From Rouxiella sp. S1S-2 (GTDB taxonomy: Bacteria > Pseudomonadota > Gammaproteobacteria > Enterobacterales > Enterobacteriaceae), in contig NZ_WFKL01000001.1 in the NCBI RefSeq assembly GCF_009208105.1, positions 2,170,001 through 2,234,000 of the forward strand: DNA of 64,000 bases. The letters are read 5' to 3'. Below are positions 8,595-16,625 of this stretch, piece after piece (the stretch's first letter is position 1; the number at the start of each line of letters is the position of its first letter). The notes beneath the pieces were generated by a model. That model was not told the DNA's origin. It did not search any database and was given only the letters and a program-made list of their open reading frames with translations. The translations under genes were made by a program, and so were the position numbers.

Positions 8595-8610
8595 TTGCTC
8601 ATATGAGCAA
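8595..8610. promoter_or_regulatory. 16-bp palindromic operator before PTS operon
   Basis: TTGCTCATATGAGCAA is a perfect 16-bp palindrome 30 bp upstream of the IIA start codon and downstream of the candidate -10. A partial copy, TTGCTCAT, lies at 8574-8581. The position suits a repressor operator; the SorC-family protein at 12546 is the likely ligand, by inference. Confidence 0.55.
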
Positions 8611-8640
8611 ACTCATAAAGCCAGCGTTTGGAGATGAACA

Positions 8641-9090
8641 GTGAAAGCATTCGAGCTCAACGTCGCAGACGGTATACCGTTTAAGAGCTATGAGAACGTG
8701 TTCAAATACCTGCATGAAAAACTCACCATGGCGGGCATTGTTAAAGAAAGTTATCTGGAGGCGTTGATTGCCAGAGAGCGGGAGTACCCTACCGGGATTG
8801 AGCTGGACGGTTACGCCGTGGCTATTCCGCACTGTGATACTGAACATGCCCTTAAGCCTTCAATTTATATTTTGCGTACGCCACAGCCGATTTTAGTGAA
8901 TCAGGCAGACGGAGATAACCAGCTGGAAACACAGCTGATTATTAATTTGGTGGTCACAAATCCTCTCGACCAGCTCCAATTATTAAAATCGCTGTTCAGT
9001 AATCTTCAGGATAAAGACTTTTATAAAAAATTATTAGAACTCCCTGCAGAAGAGGCGAAAAGCCTTTTCAATTCTAAAGTCGTTGCATAA
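8641..9090 (+). CDS. PTS alditol/galactitol-type EIIA component
   Basis: A 149-residue PTS_EIIA_2 (fructose/mannitol/galactitol-type) phosphocarrier. The active-site His is His64 in YAVAIPHCDTEHA. It takes phosphate from HPr and passes it to the IIB protein at 9108. The start is GTG with GGAG at 8630-8633, 7 nt upstream; the nearby ATG at 8634 is out of frame. It opens a seven-gene operon (IIA, IIB, IIC, epimerase, dehydrogenase, SorC regulator, isomerase). Separate IIA, IIB and IIC proteins are typical of the galactitol (Gat) family. The sugar is not certain. Confidence 0.93.
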   Translation: MKAFELNVADGIPFKSYENVFKYLHEKLTMAGIVKESYLEALIAREREYPTGIELDGYAVAIPHCDTEHALKPSIYILRTPQPILVNQADGDNQLETQLIINLVVTNPLDQLQLLKSLFSNLQDKDFYKKLLELPAEEAKSLFNSKVVA

Positions 9091-9107
9091 AAAAAAATGG
9101 AGTAGAT

Positions 9108-9404
9108 ATGATTCACATTCTTGTTGCCTGTGGAAGTGGTGTTGCCACTTCAACCCTCGCTGCTGATGAAGTTAAATCAGTCTGCGAGGAGTATGGGATC
9201 ACTCGCTATAAAATTAATAAATGCAGCATGAGTGAGTTGATAGGTGAAATAAATAATGCCGACATTGTGCTCACAACAAATAATTATAAAGGGGAGATAG
9301 ATAAGCCTTACATGAACATTATGGGATTTGTCACAGGGATAAATGAAGACGCGTTAAGGAAAAAGTTGGGTGTCGTTTTACAGCAGCTTGCTAATAAAGA
9401 GTAG
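9108..9404 (+). CDS. PTS galactitol-type EIIB component
   Basis: A 98-residue PTS_IIB protein of the lactose/galactitol class. The phosphocysteine is Cys8 in LVACGSGVATSTLAADEV, the classic P-loop of GatB-like proteins. It accepts phosphate from IIA and donates it to the sugar carried by IIC. A good ribosome site (GGAG) lies upstream, and the IIC gene begins 9 bp after its stop, showing tight coupling. Confidence 0.94.
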   Translation: MIHILVACGSGVATSTLAADEVKSVCEEYGITRYKINKCSMSELIGEINNADIVLTTNNYKGEIDKPYMNIMGFVTGINEDALRKKLGVVLQQLANKE

Positions 9405-9413
9405 GACACGATA

Positions 9414-10667
9414 ATGGACTCTGTAATTAATATTATCCATACAATTTTCAACTTGGGCGCTTCGGCTATTCTTCCTATTGTTATTGCCCTATTGGGAATA
9501 TTTTTTAGGATGAAATTCTCTGAGGCCATAAAGTCTGGGCTGATGGTAGGCGTTGGATTTATTGGCTTAACACTGGTGGTGAAATTGCTATCCAGTTCAT
9601 TGGAACCGGCCGTTAGCCACTATGCGAAATTGGGTTCCGGTTATACTATTCTCGATGTAGGATGGCCCGCAGTGGGGGCGGCCTCATGGGTTGCACCTTT
9701 TGCAGCATTGGCTATTCCACTGGGATTGGCAATTAATCTCCTGCTGGTGCGACTCAAACTCACCAAAACAATGAATGTCGATATCTGGAACTATATGCAT
9801 TTCCTGATCCCAGGAGCCTTGGCCTATTTTCTGTTTGGCAGTTTCTGGATTGGCCTGGGTATCACACTCGTCATGTCGGTTATCGCGTTATTTATCGGCG
9901 ATCTTATTGCTAAACGCTGGCAGGACTACTTTGGTCTTGAAGGCACCACCTGCACCACAATTATCTATTCTGGCTGGGGAATACCCATTGCCATGTTGGT
10001 CAATAAAATCATCGATTTTATTCCCGGGCTCAACAAGATGGATATCAGCCTTGAAACGGCCAACCGGCGTCTGGGTGTATTGGGCACGCCTATTATTATT
10101 GGCTTTTTAGTCGGTATTTTGCTTGCTGCGCTAACGCGTCAAGACCTTACTGTCACTATCAATATGGCCATGGGTATCGCTGCTGTGATGGTGTTAATGC
10201 CCAAAGTGGTCAGCGTGCTGATGGACGGCCTTTCACCCATAGGTAAGGCGGCTAAAAACTTCATGACCAAACGGATGGGGCCTGGCTCGGAATTAAATAT
10301 TGGTATGGATATCGCGCTGGGTTTAGGTGATGCCACGACCATCACGACCACGGTTATTTCCATTCCTCTGGTTATATTATGTGCGCTGATACTGCCGGGG
10401 ATCCAGTTTTTCCCCGTAGGACTGTTAATGTCGGTCTGCTATATCTCGGTAGGTTGTACGATGGCAAGTAAAGGGAATTTGCTGTGCTCCATTATTTCGA
10501 CGGTCGTATTTTGTGTCATTACCTTGTATCTCGCAGCCTATGTCGCACCAGGTGCCACAAAAATGCTCAATAGTGCCGGTGTGAGTATCTCGGGTCAGGG
10601 AACTGATGTGACATTCTCCGAAATATGGAACGTTATTATTTATTGGGTTTATGGCCTCGTACATTAA
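9414..10667 (+). CDS. PTS galactitol-type EIIC permease
   Basis: A 417-residue, strongly hydrophobic permease of the EIIC-GAT family, close in length to E. coli GatC (about 450). Multiple helices run along its whole length. Characteristic GatC-like stretches are DVGWPAVGAASWVAPFA, MNVDIWNYMHFLIPGA and GMDIALGLGDATTIT. It transports a hexitol or pentitol with phosphorylation by IIB. The family is mainly known for galactitol and L-arabinitol/other alditols, so the substrate is best called an alditol. Downstream enzymes (10698, 11384, 13559) constrain the pathway. Confidence 0.93.
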   Translation: MDSVINIIHTIFNLGASAILPIVIALLGIFFRMKFSEAIKSGLMVGVGFIGLTLVVKLLSSSLEPAVSHYAKLGSGYTILDVGWPAVGAASWVAPFAALAIPLGLAINLLLVRLKLTKTMNVDIWNYMHFLIPGALAYFLFGSFWIGLGITLVMSVIALFIGDLIAKRWQDYFGLEGTTCTTIIYSGWGIPIAMLVNKIIDFIPGLNKMDISLETANRRLGVLGTPIIIGFLVGILLAALTRQDLTVTINMAMGIAAVMVLMPKVVSVLMDGLSPIGKAAKNFMTKRMGPGSELNIGMDIALGLGDATTITTTVISIPLVILCALILPGIQFFPVGLLMSVCYISVGCTMASKGNLLCSIISTVVFCVITLYLAAYVAPGATKMLNSAGVSISGQGTDVTFSEIWNVIIYWVYGLVH

Positions 10668-10697
10668 AATTCACTTATTTTACTCTGAGGTATGAAA

Positions 10698-11345
10698 ATG
10701 GCTGAAATACTCCCCTCAATTTTTGGTGCCGACCTGATGGCGTTAAAAAGTGAGATAACTTTTCTGGAGGCACAGGGATTTAGGACTCTGCATCTGGATA
10801 TGATGGATGGTAGCCTGGTGCCTAATATTGCGTTTGGCCCCGATCACGTTAGCGTAATTAAAAAGAACACTGTCATGAAGGTCGATGTGCATCTTATGGT
10901 GTCGGCACCCGAAAAAATAATTGATAAAGTGATTGCTGCTGGTGTCGATATGATTTCAATTCATTATGAAGCGACAATTCATCATATTGACATTCTGCAA
11001 AAAATACGCAAGGCCGGAATTAAGGCCGGTATTGTTTATAATCCTTCAACGCCGCTGTCGAGTCTGAAGTATTTACTTGCCTACGTCGACTACGTGTTGA
11101 TTATGTCAATTAATCCGGGCCATTGGGGACAGCGTTTCCTTGAGCTTACCTTTGAAAGAGTACAGGAGGCTCGCGATATTATTGGAAATAAGGATATCGC
11201 AATTGAAATTGACGGGGGCGTTAACGCAGAAATAGCCACCAGGCTGAGAGAGGCAGGCGTCTCACTTATTGTGGTGGGAGGGGAACTTTTTAATGGCAAT
11301 AAAATTGAAAATGCTGCGCGCCTGAATGCAGCGATTGCCAAATAG
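10698..11345 (+). CDS. Ribulose-phosphate 3-epimerase family protein
   Basis: A 215-residue TIM-barrel epimerase. The RPE active-site set is intact: Ser7 (LPSIFGAD), His32 and Asp34 (LHLDMMDG), His65 (VDVHLMV), Asp172 (IEIDGGVN), plus the phosphate loop (VVGGELF). Family members invert C3 of ketose phosphates: Rpe on ribulose-5-P, AlsE on D-allulose-6-P. In an alditol PTS operon either a pentulose- or hexulose-phosphate is plausible. The HxlB-like isomerase at 13559 acts on hexulose-6-phosphates, which favours an AlsE-like role. I use the ATG at 10698, 7 nt after TGAGG; an ATG two codons earlier is too close to it. Confidence 0.9.
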   Translation: MAEILPSIFGADLMALKSEITFLEAQGFRTLHLDMMDGSLVPNIAFGPDHVSVIKKNTVMKVDVHLMVSAPEKIIDKVIAAGVDMISIHYEATIHHIDILQKIRKAGIKAGIVYNPSTPLSSLKYLLAYVDYVLIMSINPGHWGQRFLELTFERVQEARDIIGNKDIAIEIDGGVNAEIATRLREAGVSLIVVGGELFNGNKIENAARLNAAIAK

Positions 11346-11383
11346 AGACGTATCCTTTAATTAGTTAATTTCAAGAGGCTATT

Positions 11384-12436
11384 ATGAAAGCGGTAAACTT
11401 TTACGGTGCTCGAGATTTACGTCTGGAAGAAATTCCAGAACCTAAAATCAAAGGCGATACGGACGTTATTGTTCAGGTTAAAGCGGCCGGAGTGTGCGGT
11501 TCTGATACCTCGAAATATGCCAAATTCGGGCCGCATACGGCAGGGATGACGTTGGGGCACGAATTTGCGGGCGTTGTTGTTGAAGTGGGGCGCAGTGTGA
11601 AGAACCTCGCACTCGGCGATCGCGTTACCGGTTGTCCTGCTTTGTTTGACGGCGAGGACTACTTTTATCTCAAAGGGGAGTTTGCCCGCAGCGATAATCT
11701 TCATGCGATGAGCGCCAAAGTTCCCGGTTGTTTCGCTGATTTCGTGAACATGCCGGCGCAGAATCTGGTGAAAATCCCTGATTCTCTGGATTACCAAAGT
11801 GCGTCAATGATAGAGCCTTCAACCGTGGTGTTGCATGGTCTTTATCGTACCTCTTTTACCGTAGGCGATGACGTGGTTATTGTGGGCGCGGGCGGCAGTA
11901 TCGGCCTGCTTTGTATTCAGTGGGCTCGCGTTTGGGGCGCGCGACAAATTATTGCGATAGACGTTGATGACCGTAAGCTGGAGATGTGCATTCAGAACGG
12001 GGCCGATAAAACGATCAATGCGGCCAAAGAAAATGTGCTTGAGGTGTTGGCTGAATACACCCACGGCTTAAATGCCGATCTGGTGATTGAAGCTGCCGGA
12101 AGTGCTATCACCGCCTCACAGGTGTTTGCCTATGCCAAAAAAGGCGGCGAGGTCCTGTTATTGGGCATTCCCTATGCCGATGTTCACGTTGAACGGTTCT
12201 ACTTTGAGAAGATTATGCGCAGTGAGCTGAAAGTATTAGGCTCGTGGAGCTGTGTATCGGCCCCGTTCCCCGGTAAAGAATGGCAGAACAGCGTACATTT
12301 TTTCAATAAAAAAGCGATACGTCCGGAGCTCATCATCACGCATCGGCTGCCGCTTGGTAAGGCACCTGATATCTTCAATGCTATCGTTGATCGCACTGAG
12401 CTGGTCGGCAAAGCGCTGTTGCTCCCGGAGCTCTAA
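11384..12436 (+). CDS. GatD-like alditol-phosphate dehydrogenase (zinc MDR)
   Basis: A 350-residue medium-chain dehydrogenase. Catalytic-zinc ligands are Cys38 (GVCGSD), His59-Glu60 (GHE) and Glu144 (IEPSTV); the cofactor motif is GAGGSIGLL near 168-176. The C-terminal part (LKVLGSWSCVSAPFPGKEW) closely follows galactitol-1-phosphate dehydrogenase GatD. It probably oxidises the alditol phosphate made by the PTS to a ketose phosphate using NAD. Oddly, the four Cys of the structural-zinc lobe are replaced, by my alignment, with Asp89, Asp92, Tyr95 and Ser103. Shine-Dalgarno AGAGG is 6 nt before the ATG. Confidence 0.9.
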   Translation: MKAVNFYGARDLRLEEIPEPKIKGDTDVIVQVKAAGVCGSDTSKYAKFGPHTAGMTLGHEFAGVVVEVGRSVKNLALGDRVTGCPALFDGEDYFYLKGEFARSDNLHAMSAKVPGCFADFVNMPAQNLVKIPDSLDYQSASMIEPSTVVLHGLYRTSFTVGDDVVIVGAGGSIGLLCIQWARVWGARQIIAIDVDDRKLEMCIQNGADKTINAAKENVLEVLAEYTHGLNADLVIEAAGSAITASQVFAYAKKGGEVLLLGIPYADVHVERFYFEKIMRSELKVLGSWSCVSAPFPGKEWQNSVHFFNKKAIRPELIITHRLPLGKAPDIFNAIVDRTELVGKALLLPEL

Positions 12437-12545
12437 CTGCCATTACTCATAAAGCATGAAAACTGATACTCTCGCAGGCATAGGGAGTATTAGCGCTCAT
12501 CGGCGATTGGTGAGTATACGATGTCTAGAGAGCAGGTATTAGTGG

Positions 12546-13526
12546 ATGAAAAAAGCAGTGGCGGAAAATAATAGTAAAAAATGGCTTTCTGATAATCCAA
12601 AATATATTTATTCATTTGTGGCAAAAAAATACTTCTCTGAAATGAAGACAAAAAGTGAAATAGCCGATGAAATGGGTATTTCCCGATTTAAAGTTGCCCG
12701 CCTGATTGCCGAGGCGATAGAAAATGAATACGTAAAATTTGTATTCCCCAAGCAGCAAGCACTTGATGAAGAGCTGGCTCAGAATATCTGTAATAAGTAC
12801 TCACTTAACGATGCTGTCGTTCTGTCAATGATTGATTCGTACGGCGACAGGCAACTGCTTACCGATAAACTGGGTATCGTTACCGCTAATTACCTCAGTG
12901 ATCATCTCAAGCAGGATATGAAAGTGGGCATTGCCTGGGGTCGCGTATTATCAAGCACTGTCAGTACCCTGCGTGAACTTCCGCCACTGCACGTTGTTCA
13001 ACTTGCCGGCGTGCATCCCAAGATAGAGTTTAGCCAAAGCCCTATTGATTTAATTCATAAAATTGCATCAATAAGCAACGGTAAGGCTTACCCAATCTAT
13101 TTGCCGATGTGGGTCGATGACGAGAATGTCGCCAGGCAAATCGCCAATGACCAGTTTGTAGCTGAAGCTCGCCGGTTTTATACCAACCTTGACGTCATTA
13201 TCACCGGCATTGGGGCCTGGAAGTCAGGCTCGTCGAGCCTGTTTAACATCTTCCCTGATGAGTGGCGTGAAGGCCTTTTGGCTCATGACGTATGTGCTGA
13301 TATATGTACTACATTCATCGACTCAAAGGGCAAGGTTATTGAAAGCCCGATAGACAAGCTCGGGTTTGGAATTAGTCATGAGCAGATAAAAAAAACCAAT
13401 AACGTTATTGGCGTGGCGGGCGGTGAAGATAAGTATGAAGCCGTACTGGCATCGCTGCGTTCCGGGATCCTCGATACATTAATTACGGATTTTGATACCG
13501 CTGTTAAATTAATGGACGAGAACTGA
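12546..13526 (+). CDS. SorC/DeoR-type sugar-binding transcriptional regulator
   Basis: A 326-residue SorC-family regulator. The HTH is at about residues 35-58 (KTKSEIADEMGISRFKVARL). A sugar-phosphate-binding domain follows from about 90, with the family motifs KVGIAWGRVL and ITGIGAW and the C-terminal GVAGGEDKYEAVLASLRSG. Such proteins repress or activate adjacent sugar operons in response to a phosphorylated intermediate. It lies inside the alditol operon, between the dehydrogenase and isomerase genes. The best operator candidate is the 16-bp palindrome at 8595. Its own start is about 110 bp after the dehydrogenase stop, enough for a separate promoter. Confidence 0.93.
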   Translation: MKKAVAENNSKKWLSDNPKYIYSFVAKKYFSEMKTKSEIADEMGISRFKVARLIAEAIENEYVKFVFPKQQALDEELAQNICNKYSLNDAVVLSMIDSYGDRQLLTDKLGIVTANYLSDHLKQDMKVGIAWGRVLSSTVSTLRELPPLHVVQLAGVHPKIEFSQSPIDLIHKIASISNGKAYPIYLPMWVDDENVARQIANDQFVAEARRFYTNLDVIITGIGAWKSGSSSLFNIFPDEWREGLLAHDVCADICTTFIDSKGKVIESPIDKLGFGISHEQIKKTNNVIGVAGGEDKYEAVLASLRSGILDTLITDFDTAVKLMDEN

Positions 13527-13558
13527 TTTTAATTTTCTTCATTGCGTAAGGTAATCCG

Positions 13559-14122
13559 ATGAGTATACGCCAATTAACTCAGCAAATTCTGTCTGAGTTA
13601 ACATACAATTCTCAGTATATTGAAGACGCGGAGTTGGAAAGTCTTGTCACGGCTATACGCCAGGCGAAACACATTTTTCTTGCTGGAGCGGGGCGGAGCG
13701 GCATCGGAATTCGTGGACTGGCTAATCGGTTGATGCATTTAGGCTTTAGCGTCAGTCTGGTCGGAGAGATAAGTTCGCCTCACACCAAAGCGGGAGATTT
13801 GCTGATTGTCGCCTCGGGATCGGGCGAAACGGGCAGTCTGGTGTCTTTGGCCAACAAAGCCAAATCGGCAACGGTCAGCATTGCTACGGTAACAATGGAT
13901 AGAGAATCGTCAATCGCAAGGTTGGCGGACGTTGTCGTCATGTTGCCTGGCGTTTCTCCAAAACTTAAAAATCAGGGCATCGACATTACGTCGATCCAGC
14001 CAATGGGATCGGCCTTTGAACAACTCTGTTTTCTGGTTTATGACGCCGTCGTGCTGTCGCTGATGGCGGAGATGGGTGAAACCTCAGAAAGGATGTTTAC
14101 CCGGCATGCCGATTTAGAATAA
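13559..14122 (+). CDS. 6-phospho-3-hexuloisomerase-like SIS protein
   Basis: A 187-residue single SIS-domain protein that matches HxlB (6-phospho-3-hexuloisomerase) throughout: AGAGRSGIGIRGLANRLMHL, GDLLIVASGSGETGSLV, and the C-terminal IQPMGSAFEQ with MFTRHADLE. HxlB interconverts D-arabino-3-hexulose-6-phosphate and fructose-6-phosphate in the ribulose monophosphate route. No obvious hexulose-phosphate synthase is present, so here it probably isomerises a 3-keto hexose phosphate from alditol breakdown. It is the last gene of the operon and is followed by an intrinsic terminator. The alternative is a short arabinose-5-phosphate isomerase; the HxlB signature argues against it. Confidence 0.88.
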   Translation: MSIRQLTQQILSELTYNSQYIEDAELESLVTAIRQAKHIFLAGAGRSGIGIRGLANRLMHLGFSVSLVGEISSPHTKAGDLLIVASGSGETGSLVSLANKAKSATVSIATVTMDRESSIARLADVVVMLPGVSPKLKNQGIDITSIQPMGSAFEQLCFLVYDAVVLSLMAEMGETSERMFTRHADLE

Positions 14123-14126
14123 AAGA

Positions 14127-14157
14127 AAAAGCCCTGACTGTTGCAGCCAGGGCTTTT
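14127..14157 (+). terminator. Intrinsic terminator of alditol PTS operon
   Basis: A perfect 10-bp stem AAAAGCCCTG (14127-14136) and CAGGGCTTTT (14148-14157) around an 11-nt loop, directly after the isomerase stop codon. The A and T flanks make it potentially bidirectional. Confidence 0.88.
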
Positions 14158-14732
14158 AGGTTACTTCTAACTTAAGATTGAACATTAATACACTTAATAA
14201 CTTGGTACGTTATTGATACTGCTTCAAATGTACATGTTTGAAGGGTTATCCAACATGCTCATTCCCCGCGCGATATATACTCTTGATGCGTGGCTTTACT
14301 TTCATTGCGATGTTGTTAAAAGTCTTCCTGGAAGACGTTATCGCAACTAAACATTGTTGAAACATAGCCTTACATCATCGCGTTTTGTTCCACACCCTGC
14401 GATTGTCGGTACTGACTGCGTGGCCTTAGTGCGTGGTCAGGTAAGAATATTATTATTCTTCGCCTCGACATTCCCAAAAAACACACTTCGTAGCCTTTAT
14501 CGCAATATATAAAATCAGTGAAACGGCCTCCTTATTTTATTACATAAGAAAAAGTTCACATCAACGGTTAGCTATTTATCGCTGCCGTTGAAATCCACTC
14601 TACGGGTATTTCAAATAGAGTCAATACTGTTTTTAATGCCATGCTTTTATAAACATGTTTTTATTATCAGTAGTCTCATGTTTCAACCGCCATCAGGCCT
14701 CGAGTGTTTCTATCGGCTCTGTCGACGAGGCC

Positions 14733-14763
14733 AACGCTGCACGCACAGCATGCGTGCAGCGTT
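14733..14763 (+). repeat. 13-bp perfect inverted repeat, terminator-like
   Basis: AACGCTGCACGCA (14733-14745) and TGCGTGCAGCGTT (14751-14763) are perfect complements around a 5-nt loop CAGCA, followed by GTTTT. A stem this long and G+C-rich is unlikely by chance. It looks like an intrinsic terminator with a short T tract or a regulatory RNA hairpin, though no gene upstream on the plus strand is evident. Confidence 0.65.
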
Positions 14764-15042
14764 GTTTTACATGGGGAAAGTTGGACAACGTGGCGCTGAA
14801 GTGTCAGCTATATATCATTTTTATTTATATAAATAAAAATGATACATATTTTGGTTGTGTTGACCGCTGTCACGACCTTGCCTTGCTGCATGCCTAAAAA
14901 ATACGCCGCCCTGGCGAGTGCAGCTTTTTGCAACGCATGAAACCGGTTACGTATAAGGTTTTTTTATGAGTTTTGTTTTTAAATAACCTTTTTTTTCAGT
15001 TATTTAAGGTGGTTTTGGATTGGGCTGTATGCGCTAAAAATC

Positions 15043-15064
15043 ACAGATGAATCTGTTTTTTTTT
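15043..15064 (+). terminator. Small T-tailed hairpin upstream of pilus operon
   Basis: ACAGA-TGAA-TCTGT followed by a run of nine T residues ending at 15064. It has the form of a weak intrinsic terminator on the plus strand, 220 bp before the first pilus gene. It could end a small transcript or attenuate the pilus transcript. Confidence 0.4.
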
Positions 15065-15284
15065 GCCCAATAAAATTAGTAGTTAATTAATGATTAGCGT
15101 GATATTTAACTCGTTAATGCCGAGAGAAATGATTCAGCAAATGTGACTGACAACGCTAAATTGTGGATTTGCTCTCATTAGTTAATTTCAAACTAGCGCA
15201 ACGATCGCTATTACATTATATTCACTAATGTGTTTGTTAACTGCATATCATAAAAATATTGCTTTCCATCATGAGGGTTAAGAT

Positions 15285-15818
15285 ATGAAATCAAAGTTGG
15301 CACCGAGTTTACTTTTATCTTGCATGGCCTTAGCTATGATCCCCTCTGCAAATGCAGACGTTGCGTCGGGAACTTTTCGCGTCCTCATTACTATCGTTAA
15401 GTCTTGCGCCGTGACTGCAGGTACGGCCTCCGACATTAACCTTGGGTCAACCGTTTCTTCCAGCCAAACGAACGTCACGGCAAATAACACAATCAATGTT
15501 AATTGTTCTAAAACGACTCCTTACTTTATTGGTTTGGCTCCGTCCGGTGCAAACGGCGGTGGGTCTACGGGCGCGGGCGCGATGTCTTCACTTGCCAACG
15601 CCGCAACAAATACCGATAAAGTCCCTTATCAGTTGACTCAGGGTTCACCAACGGGGCAGGTATGGGGAAATACCGCAACGACCACTGCCGCAGGGAATGG
15701 CGTGGCGGGAATTGGGTCCGGAGTGGCACAGCCTTATACCGTTTATGCAACTGCAGCGAGCGCCAACTTTACCCCTGATGCTTATGCCGACGTCGTTACC
15801 GTCAATGTTAATTACTGA
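15285..15818 (+). CDS. SCPU (spore coat U) domain pilin, Csu-type major subunit
   Basis: A 177-residue secreted protein. A signal peptide (about residues 1-24, ending SANA) is followed by one SCPU domain. It has the paired Cys (KSCAVTAG and INVNCSK), the TPYFIGLAPS strand, and the terminal YADVVTVNVNY strand that donates or accepts in pilus assembly. SCPU proteins are the subunits of archaic (sigma/Csu) chaperone-usher pili used for biofilm and surface attachment. As the first and smallest gene it is the probable main structural subunit. The chaperone gene follows 87 bp downstream. Confidence 0.92.
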   Translation: MKSKLAPSLLLSCMALAMIPSANADVASGTFRVLITIVKSCAVTAGTASDINLGSTVSSSQTNVTANNTINVNCSKTTPYFIGLAPSGANGGGSTGAGAMSSLANAATNTDKVPYQLTQGSPTGQVWGNTATTTAAGNGVAGIGSGVAQPYTVYATAASANFTPDAYADVVTVNVNY

Positions 15819-15905
15819 GCCAGTATTCATTATCCAGACAATAATTAAATATTAATTCAGAAATAAGCGACTGAACCAGAATTACCGATCCAGGATAGGA
15901 GATGT

Positions 15906-16625
15906 ATGTTGAAATTGCTTGTGCGGCAGTTTGTTTTCGCATGCTTGTTAGGGACAACGGTTTGGGGAACCGAGGCTGCTGCCAGCGGCCTGCAGGTTTC
16001 TCCGGTAACATTAACGCTACCGGGCAATGAAAATGCCGGTGGCCTTTGGTTAAGCAATGAAGGCGACAACGTCGTTAATGCTCAGGTTCGGGTCTATCGC
16101 TGGAGTCAAAATAACTACGGCGACAGTCTTGCTACTTCTCAAGGATTGGTTGCCAGTCCTCCTATGCTGGCGTTGGCACCCGGTGAGAAACAGCTGATAC
16201 GCATAATACGCACCGGGCCTTCTTCTGCAGTTCAAGAAGATGCATATCGATTATCTATCGATGAATTGCCCCCCACGACGCTGCAAAAAAATAAGTTAGA
16301 GTTTGTTTTGCATTATTCAGTACCTGTATTTATTCAACCTGCAAACATGCCCCCGAGTACGGTTAAGCTACAGTGGACGCTTGTGCATGTGGGTAAGAAT
16401 TCTTTTATGGAAGTTCATAATCAGGGAAATAGCCATGCTCAGTTATCAGCAGCAACCTATATAAATACTCAAGGTGTTCGTAAAACAATTACCCCTGGAC
16501 TATTAGGTTACGTTCTTCCCGGAGCGACTATGCGCTGGGTATTACCAGTCTCTGGCGATAACTCTATCCATGGTAGCAAGATTGAAGTAACGATAAATGG
16601 TGAAAAAAACCTACAGAACTTATAA
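15906..16625 (+). CDS. Periplasmic pilus chaperone (CsuC-like)
   Basis: A 239-residue PapD-type chaperone with a signal peptide of about 26 residues (ending EAAA), then two immunoglobulin-like domains. The N-terminal domain has SGLQVSPVTLTL and the PGEKQLIRIIR strand, whose basic residue binds the subunit C-terminus. The C-terminal domain begins near 140 (YSVPVFIQP). It stabilises SCPU subunits in the periplasm and delivers them to the usher. The start uses GGAGATGT spacing at 15899. Its 3' end overlaps the usher gene by 29 bp, indicating translational coupling. Confidence 0.93.
   Translation: MLKLLVRQFVFACLLGTTVWGTEAAASGLQVSPVTLTLPGNENAGGLWLSNEGDNVVNAQVRVYRWSQNNYGDSLATSQGLVASPPMLALAPGEKQLIRIIRTGPSSAVQEDAYRLSIDELPPTTLQKNKLEFVLHYSVPVFIQPANMPPSTVKLQWTLVHVGKNSFMEVHNQGNSHAQLSAATYINTQGVRKTITPGLLGYVLPGATMRWVLPVSGDNSIHGSKIEVTINGEKNLQNL

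Larger units (their letters stand above)
14158..15284. other. Gene-free, inverted-repeat-rich intergenic region
   Basis: About 1.1 kb between the PTS terminator and the pilus operon holds no recognisable gene; short frames at 14588-14897 resemble nothing known. It contains a run of inverted repeats: AATAAC/GTTATT (14196-14214), CTTCAAA/TTTGAAG (14222-14243), a nested hairpin with outer arms TTGCGAT/ATCGCAA and inner GTCTTC/GAAGAC (14305-14346), a 13-bp perfect hairpin (14733-14763), TTAAATAAC/GTTATTTAA (14979-15007) and a T-tailed hairpin (15043-15064). The last 250 bp are A+T-rich and presumably hold the pilus promoter. It may also encode a small RNA or be a decayed gene. Confidence 0.6.

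Noticed and set aside
14588..14897. Two overlapping short frames (about 80 residues each) in the gene-free region
   Set aside because: They overlap each other in different frames, span the 13-bp hairpin, have no convincing ribosome site and resemble no protein I know.
11360..15191. A 15-bp direct repeat, ATTAGTTAATTTCAA, at 11360-11374 and 15177-15191
   Set aside because: It is A+T-rich, one copy lies at a ribosome-site region and the other in the pilus leader, and no function links them; chance is likely.
14158..15284. A fim-type invertible promoter element for the pilus operon
   Set aside because: No matching pair of inverted repeats at a suitable distance (about 300 bp) and no recombinase gene were seen.
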